DNA of 64,000 nt. Source: Atriophallophorus winterbourni. Taxonomy: Eukaryota > Platyhelminthes > Trematoda > Plagiorchiida > Microphallidae. Each line of letters opens with the position of its first letter. The first letter of the stretch is position 1. A program made the translations under genes and the position numbers. Shown one piece after another: positions 20,981 through 28,839 of the stretch. The notes under the pieces are model-generated. The model made no database searches. It saw only the letters and a program-made list of their open reading frames with translations, and was not told the DNA's origin. Location: assembly GCA_013407085.1 (NCBI GenBank), contig JACCGJ010018825.1, forward strand, positions 36,301-100,300, read 5' to 3'.

Positions 20981-21564
20981 TTTTTACTAGTAATTGTCCA
21001 TATTTATCGGTGTTATCTGAGTTTATTCATGTTGCATTCCACACCAAATAAGATGTGGGGTTAAAAAGAGAATCTATTTGTGAAGTCAAATCTTCGTGTT
21101 TTCAGTATGAAAGTCAAACTATAGAGGGCACACTTGTTTCTGTATTTTTTATGAAAATATTACAATCTTCTCTCTATCATCCTACCGCCTTCTCCGTATT
21201 TTCACGCGAGCTCTCCCGTTCAGTTAGAATGGAACATTTTTTGCCTTGCTTGTGAAATTGATCGAAAATGGCTCATCCGTGCTTTGTAATCGTTTGATAG
21301 CATATTCGCTAAAGTGGAGTTATACGGGAACGCAACATTGAAAACACTGTTTACACAGCGCACTATCGTATTTATGAGCACAACCACAATGTTTTCGGGG
21401 CCAAGCTTGGAAATGCTTCTATAAACGGGTGTTGTTTTGTCATTACTCATTCGATGGAATGAAAATAAACTTCAATTTTGAAATAAACAGTTTGCTGTGA
21501 GCAACGAAAGCATTAAAAATGAAGCTTTATATACCTGCTACATTTTTAACCTTTTCTCTTTTAG

Positions 21565-21712
21565 ATCAAGGACTACAAGCATCTGAAGTTGGAGGCTTTG
21601 ACGGCGAAGCCGGAATATAGCGACGAGGATGTCCATTCAGATGGTGGCTATTCGGACTATGTCGATGATGGTGCTTCCGACACTGTTTTATCTGATTATG
21701 CGGAGAAAAACG
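21565..21712 (+). CDS. Zinc-finger protein (ZNF839-like), exon 2
   Basis: The acceptor CTCTTTTAG ends at 21,564, and the exon starts in phase 0 with IKDYKHLKLEAL. It codes for an acidic Tyr/Ser/Asp-rich stretch (YSDEDVHSDGGYSDYVDD). It ends at AAC-G before GTGGGC (21,713), leaving one base that joins GC of exon 3 to make Gly. The phases agree on both sides, which is strong evidence for the model. Confidence 0.82.
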
Positions 21713-21792
21713 GTGGGCTGTTTTCTAATTTACTTTTCCCCTTATTATTATGTTTGCCTTGTTTCACTAGTTTTGATTTTCTCGTCTAACAG

Positions 21793-21953
21793 GCGATCAA
21801 TACCCCTGTAATTTATGCCCACGAGTGTTTAGCTCTCGTGTTGGATGTGCGCGACATCGAAGTGCTGCTCACGGAGCACACGATGGTAGAGGCCGTGGTC
21901 GAATCGCCAATCCCTACCTCGCAATTATGAAACGACGCGCTAAACTTCAAGAG
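21793..21953 (+). CDS. Zinc-finger protein (ZNF839-like), exon 3 with C2H2 finger
   Basis: The exon follows an 80-bp intron (21,713-21,792). It encodes DQYPCNLCPRVFSSRVGCAR, then HRSAAH, a single C2H2 finger with C-x2-C-x12-H-x4-H spacing. The finger should bind zinc and could contact DNA or protein. A basic GRGRGRIANPYLAIMKRRAK segment follows. It ends in phase 0 at GAG before GTAAGA (21,954). Confidence 0.87.
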
Positions 21954-22244
21954 GTAAGATGTTCGTAACATTTTCGCTCAGCCGAACTGATGTACTTTCT
22001 GATTGTCAGTCGTATCCGCACTTTCACATTTCATTCAAATGCTTTTTAATTTCAATACATTTGCAAGTGTCCGATGTTTGGGCCACCGTGAAATGAGATG
22101 TCAAACGGACTTGATCGCTTAGGTTTGCATAAGAGAGATTTCTTTTAAACACTTTTAGTTTTTTATATTGTGGGCACACCGAGCTGCTACGGTTTGCTAA
22201 CCCTACCTTTTGTGAGTCACTTTTCGGTCACATGCTTTTTACCA

Positions 22245-22335
22245 ATCGTAATTCGATTCTTTTGGCGACACCGCATCCCGATTGCGCAGAACACTAGCTG
22301 GCCAAACCACCACATGGCATAGACAACTGAGGACC
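22245..22335 (+). mobile_element. RTE-like LINE fragment in intron 3
   Basis: The segment around TTCTTTTGGCGACACCGCAT and GGCCAAACCACCACATGGCA parallels 6,843-6,912 of RTE copy A (RILFATPHPDW ... GGQTVTWH). Confidence 0.6.
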
Positions 22336-22792
22336 TTGCAAAAGTCTAAAACTCATATCCTCTGCTAGGTTTCCCGCCAACCGATCTCGCAATAGGCAAG
22401 ATGTCGCGAAAATGTCTCGAAAACATTACAAAATATTTTTGTCCCAATCTCCCTGTAAACATCCTAGTCGCGTGTAAGGGTGAACTCGTACGTTTGTCAA
22501 GTGCATTGATGGGAAAGTTTTGTTATCACATATGATAATGAATGTTACAAAGAAGCTGTCTAGCGATTTATCTTTGTAGATGCATGCAGATTATTAAGAC
22601 CCTTTGTTTTAGCCTTTCTTTCGTGAATTTATATCTGGACGAGGATTAGATGGCTGGTATGTTCAATCTAAAAATATCAAATTCCACGCTAGAATACCTA
22701 ACCCTTTTTGTGTTGAAGTTTTTATCACGCAAAAATGATATCGAGCTAACGTGCTTATATGTAGTATCGCAATCTGTCTAATTTCCTTGAAG

Positions 22793-23024
22793 GCCGTCGC
22801 TGCAGCATCTGACGAAGATTTGATTGAATTCGCTGCTCCGCGTCTGTCCAAGTTGCTCAGTCCCTGGGACTACTTACTTCTTCGTAGCGAAGATGGCGAC
22901 CCACCTCTTCCTCAAATACCTCGTGTGTTTCTGGATTATCTGAATTTGGCCGAACGCACACGCGCTTTTTTGACTGAGCACTTGAGACCCAAACTTCCTA
23001 CATTCGGTCAGTCGGATACTACAA
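22793..23024 (+). CDS. Zinc-finger protein (ZNF839-like), exon 4
   Basis: The acceptor CTAATTTCCTTGAAG ends at 22,792, and the exon begins in phase 0, matching exon 3. It encodes SDEDLIEFAAPRLSKLLSPW, DYLLLRSEDG and LNLAERTRAFLTEHLRPKL, a hydrophobic, probably helical module. A similar 'pLLSvdeFLLlKvE' segment is, from memory, also present after the finger in ZNF839. The donor is GTGAGT at 23,025, leaving one base (phase 1), which fits exon 5. Confidence 0.82.
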
Positions 23025-24050
23025 GTGAGTTGGCCACGAAAGTTTTCTACCTTTAACTATTTCATTTCATTTTTTTGCCAAGCACCTCATCTTTATTGCC
23101 ATTTGGAAGTTTTGTATCATTCTCTTTGTTTAGCGATTATTTATTCCTACATTAGGTGCACGTATCTAAATTAGCGATGGCCACAGTCGCAAAGACTGCA
23201 CGCATCACCAGACCGGAATGCATTATTATCAGTATTAGTTATCGGTTTACGCAAGCAACCGACAACACCTACTGCGTTCATAATAAAATGGGGATAATGC
23301 TTGAAGATATCACACACGCATATATTCGTTCGTGTTGCATTGTGTTGTAAAGCCATATAAACTTTTGTCGCGTCTGTTCAACTCAATATTTTGCGTTGAT
23401 ACTGTAATTCGGTCGTTCATTAAGAACGTTTTTTAACCAAATTATTACCATTATGCCCCTGACCGAGTTCTTTTTTGTTTTCATCCATTGTCGAATCAGA
23501 CATGTACGGCTGCTTACCCGGAAGATGAGCATGTGTTACACACGTTCTGTCAGTGTATGAGTCTGTCTGAGCATGAGTAGCTGACGTTATTCGATACTCT
23601 TCTATCGGCGACTTATCGTTTGTGATCCAAATGCTTGTCAGCGAGTATTAGAACTCCGGAGCCATGGCTCGCAACATACGAATAAGGTTATCCTACCTTC
23701 GCACCACTTACCTTACTGCGCTCGGTTAAACAATCTCGTCGGACATGAAATAGAAAACTAGTGATCACACTGCCGTTGGGCGCATTCGGTTGAAGTAGCT
23801 CGCCATATTGCTTGAATCGAGACTCAATAGTAATTCTAGAAATGCACTAGAAAACTAGCGGTATATAGATAAAGATTGAAACCAGTGGTTGTTATATAAC
23901 TTATTGCATGTTTTCTAAATATGTGTGTGGTTTTAAAACAAACAAACGAACCCAACAATAATTTTAGCCAAACGTTTTCCAGACCATGTGCAATGAAATC
24001 ACTACCATCCTACATTATTAATTTCATCGCATCTTGTATATTTCTCCTAG

Positions 24051-24217
24051 TCTCCAAAGAAACTCACGAAAACCAGCCGACATCAACTGAGAACGCATTG
24101 AATGCCCCCACGTCGGAAGTTGACACGTCAAATGAGAACGGCGTATCAACGAATTCCTTGCCAAAAGAGGACCCGCAGGCTCGTGAGGATGACGACGACG
24201 GTTCAGTTATCGTTAAA
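24051..24217 (+). CDS. Zinc-finger protein (ZNF839-like), exon 5 (two possible donors)
   Basis: The acceptor ATATTTCTCCTAG ends at 24,050. The exon starts in phase 1, agreeing with exon 4, and encodes KETHENQPTSTENALNAPTS and a Glu/Asp-rich end. Two donors are plausible. GTTGGT at 24,218 leaves phase 0. GTGAGG at 24,183 leaves one base (phase 1) and fits the candidate last exon at 26,057. If neither is used, the frame runs to a stop at 24,317-24,319. Confidence 0.7.
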
Positions 24218-24570
24218 GTTGGTTTCTGTTTATATTACGCCCTATTTTACATTGACCGAGTTGATGTTCAAGACAGAAACATTTTGAATCTCGCCCCGTT
24301 TTACTCTCATTTATCCTGACTTCGGCATGAGTTCAACTGATGCGTCAGGCTAAAAGAATCCGTGCAATTTAGTCTTCACGATGCTTTTGCATGTTACATA
24401 TATAGCGGACGGTCACCACTAACTGCAGTCATCTTACGATTCTCTTGTTCACGTGCGGAGTGCTGTCTCACGGTTTTACGCCGTGGGCGCAAAGATGCAA
24501 GAAACACGTTGCACTAATGTGCCCGCGAAATTTGCAGGCAGCTTGTTTGGTGTTCTGAGTTCTCTGAGCT

Positions 24571-24805
24571 GTATGTATGTATGAAAGCACAAGCCTGATC
24601 CAGGCAAAGTGCCGCACAATCAGAGACTGCACGTGGGCTAAGATACTGTCAGGTTGCCCAAGCCTAGACAGATATGAGAAAGAAAATAGAAATGGTAGTG
24701 AGACTCCAGCGTGTATTCGCATGCAGCTCACTACCTCTGGCCAATCAATTTAGCACGGTGTTAGCCGCACAGCACAAAAAGTACTGCACGATTGCACATC
24801 CATGC
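24571..24805 (-). mobile_element. SINE copy S9 (minus), nearly full length
   Basis: It begins with the (GTAT)n tail and contains AAGCACAAGCCTGATCCAGG, GTTGCCCAAGCCTAGACAG, AGTGAGACTCCAGCGTG, GGTGTTAGCCGCACAGCAC and, at the SINE 5' end, ACTGCACGATTGCACATCCA. It lies in the intron after exon 5. Confidence 0.82.
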
Positions 24806-25123
24806 AACCGTATAGTAGCGGTTGAACCTGCCGTAATCAAAGTAGATAACATCACCATTTTAACTTTTTTAAAGTAATCGTATGCCTCGCGTCTTCTGAT
24901 TCTATACGCTGACCGTTTGGTTTCTCCTCGTAATTGGTTGCTTTCAAGGTTAAGCGGCTCAATGTTCGGTTCCTAATTGGTACATGCATGCCATCTTAAG
25001 CTGGCCACGTCATCTAGCTTGATAACCAATCGTCCGTCCGCTACAATGCCAGCTTAGCGAGCAAAGAACCCCCAACATCCAATACCTGAGCTAAAAGTAT
25101 TAGTTTCACACTGCTTGTCAAGG

Positions 25124-25696
25124 TTGTTATAGCCGGGGGTGGCAGTGGTGATAAGCTCCCACTGTTTATAAAATTCTCCCATATGGCGCGCGTCTCAAAT
25201 GGCCTCTGACAACCAAGTCCAGCTTCTGGCCTGCACGAGTACTCCCCGATCCGGCGGAACTGCTTCTCCCAGCAGGACAGAAGGGCGAGTGTCTGGCGCA
25301 CGAAATACCAGGTTGCTTCGGCAGATTGCTCGTCGGTCTGGGTAGGACATATTCATCTGTAAGGAAGAGAAACGCATGCTTCCAAACCCCCAGCTGCCTT
25401 GCGTGCATACCCGATTGCAGGGAAGGACTGTCGGGAGTGAAGCCCTGAGGAAAATCTGGATTCAGAGTCTACTGTAGACGGTTAGTTTTGGTGCACATCA
25501 CCGCGTTCTGGCAACTGCATGCTGCTTGGGTGCACGGTCGCACTTGGTTGTGCAAAGGCTAGAGAAGCTGCCTTGAACAAACGCCGAGTGGTGCTGGGTG
25601 CGCCGCTTTGTACCCAAATTCCTAAAAATCTTCATTGAAGCCAACTCATCCTCCAGAAGGAAATAGTCGCACAAAAGTAAAAAAAGTAAAGTATGG
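25124..25696 (+). mobile_element. 573-bp retroposon, second copy
   Basis: It is the diverged partner of 17,549-18,247 and is flanked by TTGTCAAGG at 25,115-25,123 and 25,697-25,705. It shares AGCCGGGGGTGG, CCTCTGACAACCAAGTCCA, TGTGCAAAGGCTAGAGA and CGCCGAGTGGTGCTGGG, and ends in AAAGTAAAAAAAGTAAA. The LINE-like C-terminal coding stretch is largely deleted here. Confidence 0.75.
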
Positions 25697-25792
25697 TTGT
25701 CAAGGCTGTGTCCAATTTGTACTTGTAGCAACGTAATTTCCATTTTTTACTGACTATGGTGGCGAAATGTAACGGAGTACTCTTATTCTCGC

Positions 25793-26030
25793 TATGCACG
25801 GATGTGCAATCGTGAAGCCTTTTTGTGCTGCGCAGCCACACCGTGCCTAACTTGGATTTGCTCTATCGGTAGGTGCTGCATGCGAAAACACGCAGGTATC
25901 TCACTGCTTATTCTATTTTCCCTTTCTAATATCTGTCTAGCCTGGGCATCCTGGACAGTTTATTCTTAGCCCAGCCGCTTTGCTCCATTTGCCCTGGATA
26001 TGCAGTTTTGATTCTCATACATCATTACAA
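25793..26030 (+). mobile_element. SINE copy S10 (plus), diverged
   Basis: CACGGATGTGCAATCGTGAA is at the 5' end, with GCTGCATGCGAAAACACGC and ATCTGTCTAGCCTGGGCATC in the middle, and a degraded stem-loop ends in CATACATCATTAC. Confidence 0.65.
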
Positions 26031-26056
26031 CATAGATTCTCACTATGAGTTTTCAG

Positions 26057-26196
26057 TCAATATTCTACCACGATTAGCCATCGCCGTTCAATCTCAGGCG
26101 CAACATTATGTTTTCGTTACCCTGGACCATCTAAGTGCCAAATCTTCGCTTCTTGAATATCTATGCGTTGGGACCTACGACACTTTCAAATGTTAA
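26057..26196 (+). CDS. Candidate terminal exon of the zinc-finger gene
   Basis: After TATGAGTTTTCAG (acceptor ending 26,056) the frame reads NILPRLAIAVQSQAQHYVFV, then TLDHLSAKSSLLEYLCVGTY and a stop at 26,194. The composition is protein-like and unrelated to the surrounding repeats. Its phase (1) fits exon 5 only if the GTGAGG donor at 24,183 is used, giving a complete frame of 526 codons. It could instead be a chance open frame beside SINE S10. Confidence 0.4.
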
Positions 26197-26484
26197 TGTT
26201 TGTATTTACTTTTCAGGTTTGTAACTAACTGTAGTCTCATTGTTTTTATTGTTTAACCACATGGTGGCCTAAAACTGCGAGTGGTAACCCAGCATCAGCT
26301 TTTTTGGACCGTGTTAACTGTGGTTATCGCTCGGTTTCGTTTGCAAGAGTGCGATTGTTAAGTAATTTCGGACTTTGCGCGTATACGTCATTGCTAAATA
26401 TTATTTGCACCTGCACTGGGGTGGCAATGTGAAACAAGAATAGAATTTAAGTATTCTTTAAACCAAAATTTCATTTGTCATTGC

Positions 26485-26570
26485 ATGTCCATCACACCCA
26501 CACCCCGTGCTGTTTGCACTCATCAGGTTAGTGACAGTAAAATCAGGATCGCCATGCGCTTTGAAACCGT
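26485..26570 (-). ncRNA. Hammerhead-like repeat H3, broken core
   Basis: CTGATGAG is the complement of 26,519-26,526, and stem II (GTGC/GCAC) is intact. However, the bases corresponding to GAAACCGGTC are missing between GCAC and the flanking GGTGTG, so it cannot cleave. It faces the plus-strand copy at 26,695 head to head. Confidence 0.65.
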
Positions 26571-26684
26571 GGGAGTGTATGGTAACAAGAGCGCGCTTTT
26601 ATGCCACTGTTGGATAAAGCTGCATGACAAGCCATAATAATGTGTCGTTTGTTTACCACTTGGTACCACTGTTTAAGTCTCACT

Positions 26685-26748
26685 GAACCTATTCTTATCT
26701 GTCCACCTGATGTCGGCAACAGCCAGAAACGGTAGCGGTGTGCAAGTG
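26685..26748 (+). ncRNA. Hammerhead-like repeat H3b, subfamily 2
   Basis: CTGATG is at 26,707-26,712, followed by a GGC/GCC stem II with an AACA loop, GAAAC, and GGTA as the cleavage triplet region. The GA after CTGATG reads TC, so the core has lost a conserved purine pair. It is the plus half of a head-to-head pair with H3. Confidence 0.55.
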
Positions 26749-26774
26749 AGGGGTGTGTGAGCACACTATATACG

Positions 26775-26905
26775 ATGAACTCGCATTTCTATTATTTCTT
26801 ACGTATGTTGTCTAAGTCTCGGCAATCTGAGTGTATCTTGTCTCGTGTGCAGTCTTTTACTGTGCAGCACCATACTTGGGTCCAGACTATTGATTTCATA
26901 CGTTC
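26775..26905 (+). mobile_element. SINE 3' half (S11), diverged
   Basis: GTCTAAGTCTCGGCAATCTG, the GTGCAGTCTTTTACTGTGC block and TTGGGTCCAGACTATTGATT follow SINE order and end in CATACG. Confidence 0.5.
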
Positions 26906-27490
26906 AAGCTAAAATGTTTACAAATTTTATCTTTAAACCGTGGTGCAGTGTGACTTCCAACTTTTTGGATATCAACCCGCTTTTTCGAGCATCTTCCCTG
27001 CGCAAGTAGGATGCCCTCCCTGATAATATATGCGATGCTCACCACTGTTTGTTAGCAATTCACCCACCGGCGTTTTTGATTAGCCATGCAAAATCTTTTT
27101 TTCCGCGTCACACCGACCCCCAAACTGTGATTTCAATTAATCTAGTGTAGTGGCCGTCGTAATTTTGAGCTTCGCGTGACCACCAGTGTTCCACCGTTGA
27201 TAACTGTAACGAGATAGAGTGAAGGATACTTCCAAACGAATGAGAAGATAACGCCCGATAGAAAGACTTTAATCAACTATAGATTTGGGCATACAGACTG
27301 TAACGAGAAAAAGGGAACTGTTTTGAAAACTTGTAGCTCAGGTACCGGATTGTAGTTCATAGTTGTTTTCCGAGCTGGTATGATTGATTGCGGACGTTTC
27401 GTCATCAAACTAGATAACATCATCAGCGAAACTTCTTTCGAAGCAACTGGGCGGTGGGCATCATTCGAATTTATCTGCTGCGCGTCGACC

Positions 27491-27823
27491 TCATCTACTG
27501 TGATTGGCTGTAATTCTTGCATGTTCTCTTTGGCGTGTTCTCATTGGTCCGTAGATCCCATCCACTTGAATGTGTTCATTGATTGATTGTGGTGTCGAAT
27601 ACCACGCTTCGAGGAACTCTCGAAGATGACGAGTTCTTCCTTTGGCGATGATTTCCGTTCTATCCCAATTGAATTCATGACCTTCTCGATCCATGTGTGC
27701 CGATATTACCGATTTGTGGTCGTGTGGCCAGTTTGTGTTCATGTATCCTTGTTTCCAGCCTTCTTCCAGTCTGTCCGATATAATATTTCTCACAATCTGA
27801 ACACGGGATTCTGTACACGACAT
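27491..27823 (-). pseudogene. Penelope-like endonuclease C-terminal part
   Basis: The frame continues the GIY-YIG domain: VISAHMDREGHEFNWDRTEI (with the conserved H-x-x-x-x-GH pattern), then REFLEAWYSTPQSINEHIQV. It is offset from the RT frame, so a frameshift separates the two. The downstream frame 27,277-27,522 may encode the remaining tail. Confidence 0.75.
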
Positions 27824-28562
27824 TGTTTCTTTCTTCCTTAGCCAGCGTGTCCTTGACCTTGACTAGTTTGCTTCTCAGTGTCGAAGCTGGCTTGTGTGCC
27901 ACACTAATTCCGAGTGGGCGTAGTATTCTTGCGGTAATCTCCGAGATATGTTGTATATAGGGTAGTGTTAACCTTGCCGTGTTCGTGTTGTTCACATGCG
28001 TTTGGGTTGTCGAGTCCATGTTGCGAATGATGAAATCCTGTGGGTATCCATTCTTCCGGAAGAGTTTGAATAAATACTTTTCCTCTTCTTTCTTGAGTTC
28101 CTCGGTACTGCAGTGTGTTTTTGAGCGGTTGAACAGTGTTCGGACACAGCTTCGCTTGTGGGTTGCCGGGTGCTTGCTTTTATAGTTCAAAATTTGATCC
28201 GTGTGTGTTCCTTTCCTGTATACGCTTGTTTCGAGGTTCCCTGTTTCCGTTCTTCGCACGTTTACATCCAGAAATGGTAGGCAGTTGTCACATTCTGTCT
28301 CCTTCGTAAATTGTATTCCATTGAAGACGCAATTAAGTAGACGGTGCGCTTCCTCTAGGTTTTCTTTCTTTAGAATCACGAACGTATCGTCGACGTATCG
28401 GATCCAGAGTTTGGGTTGGATAAGCGGTAATGCGATACGTTCAAGTCTTTGCATTACGGCTTCCGCTAGCAACCCAGAAATTGGCGATCCCATTGGGGTT
28501 CCTTTCATTTGTTTATACAAGCGATTGTTGAATTTGAAGTTCGTCTGTAAACACAACTCCAA
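27675..28562 (-). CDS. Penelope-like RT C-terminal half plus GIY-YIG start
   Basis: The frame contains MKGTPMGSPISGLLAEAVMQ (RT motif 4), LWIRYVDDTFVI (catalytic YVDD), CLPFLDVNV, and a long linker. It continues into VYRIPCSDCEKYYIGQTGRRLETRIHEHK, the GIY-YIG nuclease core preceded by the Cys pair seen in Penelope-like elements. The N-terminal part of RT lies across the gypsy insertion at 32,604-32,785. A frame change near 27,720-27,800 moves the rest of the endonuclease into the frame 27,491-27,823. The nuclease nicks target DNA and RT primes from it; this copy is disrupted three ways (gypsy insertion, frameshift, 5' truncation). Confidence 0.85.
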   Translation of the reverse strand: MELCLQTNFKFNNRLYKQMKGTPMGSPISGLLAEAVMQRLERIALPLIQPKLWIRYVDDTFVILKKENLEEAHRLLNCVFNGIQFTKETECDNCLPFLDVNVRRTETGNLETSVYRKGTHTDQILNYKSKHPATHKRSCVRTLFNRSKTHCSTEELKKEEEKYLFKLFRKNGYPQDFIIRNMDSTTQTHVNNTNTARLTLPYIQHISEITARILRPLGISVAHKPASTLRSKLVKVKDTLAKEERNNVVYRIPCSDCEKYYIGQTGRRLETRIHEHKLATRPQIGNIGTHGSRRS

Positions 28563-28643
28563 TAACTGTAGTATACTGTCCTTCGTCAGTCGGTTTCCAT
28601 TTTGCTCTGTTCCGCGTTCGTCCAGCAGTTGTGATATGGTTTG

Positions 28644-28816
28644 TGTTGTGTATTCTTATATGCTTGCTTTATTGTAATTCGCATTCTATTCTATCTATCT
28701 ATACTAACTATTATATTGTTCGTTGTTTTAGCTCTTCTGATGAATAAAGCCTAAATCAAGGCAACTCTCCTCTTCTCAATCATTCTGAAACTCACACGTT
28801 TGTTTGGAACATTACA
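28644..28816 (+). repeat. 5' LTR (173 bp)
   Basis: It begins TGTTGTGTATTC and ends TTTGGAACATTACA. A TTATATT box lies at about 28,711-28,717, roughly 20 bases before a plausible transcript start near 28,731-28,734. AATAAA is at 28,743-28,748, so U3 is about 90 bases and R would include the poly(A) signal. It differs from the 3' LTR by T versus A in the TGCTTGC(T/A)TTATTG segment. Confidence 0.93.
28734..28748 (+). promoter_or_regulatory. LTR segment complementary to the primer site
   Basis: CTTCTGATGAATAAA is the exact reverse complement of 28,818-28,832. If transcription starts at or just before 28,734, these would be the first bases of the genomic RNA and could fold onto the primer site. 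Other uses of the segment are possible, since it also holds AATAAA. Confidence 0.7.
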
Positions 28817-28817
28817 A

Positions 28818-28832
28818 TTTATTCATCAGAAG
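28818..28832 (+). promoter_or_regulatory. Candidate self-priming primer-binding site
   Basis: TTTATTCATCAGAAG starts one base after the 5' LTR and pairs perfectly over 15 bases with the LTR segment at 28,734-28,748. No TGG, the complement of a tRNA CCA end, lies next to the LTR. The arrangement is that of Tf1 of fission yeast and related self-priming elements. Confidence 0.75.
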
Positions 28833-28839
28833 CTATTCA

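Larger units (their letters stand above)
17331..21564 (+). other. Intron 1 of the zinc-finger gene, repeat-filled
   Basis: The donor is GTATGC at 17,331 and the acceptor is CTTTTCTCTTTTAG ending at 21,564. It holds a 0.7-kb retroposon, SINEs S7 and S8, a hammerhead tandem dimer and a decayed minus-strand LINE. About 21,000-21,560 shows nothing further. Confidence 0.75.
27277..28638 (-). mobile_element. Penelope-like element, 3' part
   Basis: The minus strand encodes a Penelope-type RT linked to a GIY-YIG endonuclease (see the two coding entries). The element is split at 28,639 by the Ty3/gypsy insertion and continues at 32,604-32,785. Its 3' limit is uncertain: coding-like sequence fades near 27,280. 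Penelope-like elements are known to carry hammerhead motifs in their terminal repeats, so the minus hammerhead at 26,485-26,570 could belong to the same element. That link is inference. Confidence 0.82.
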
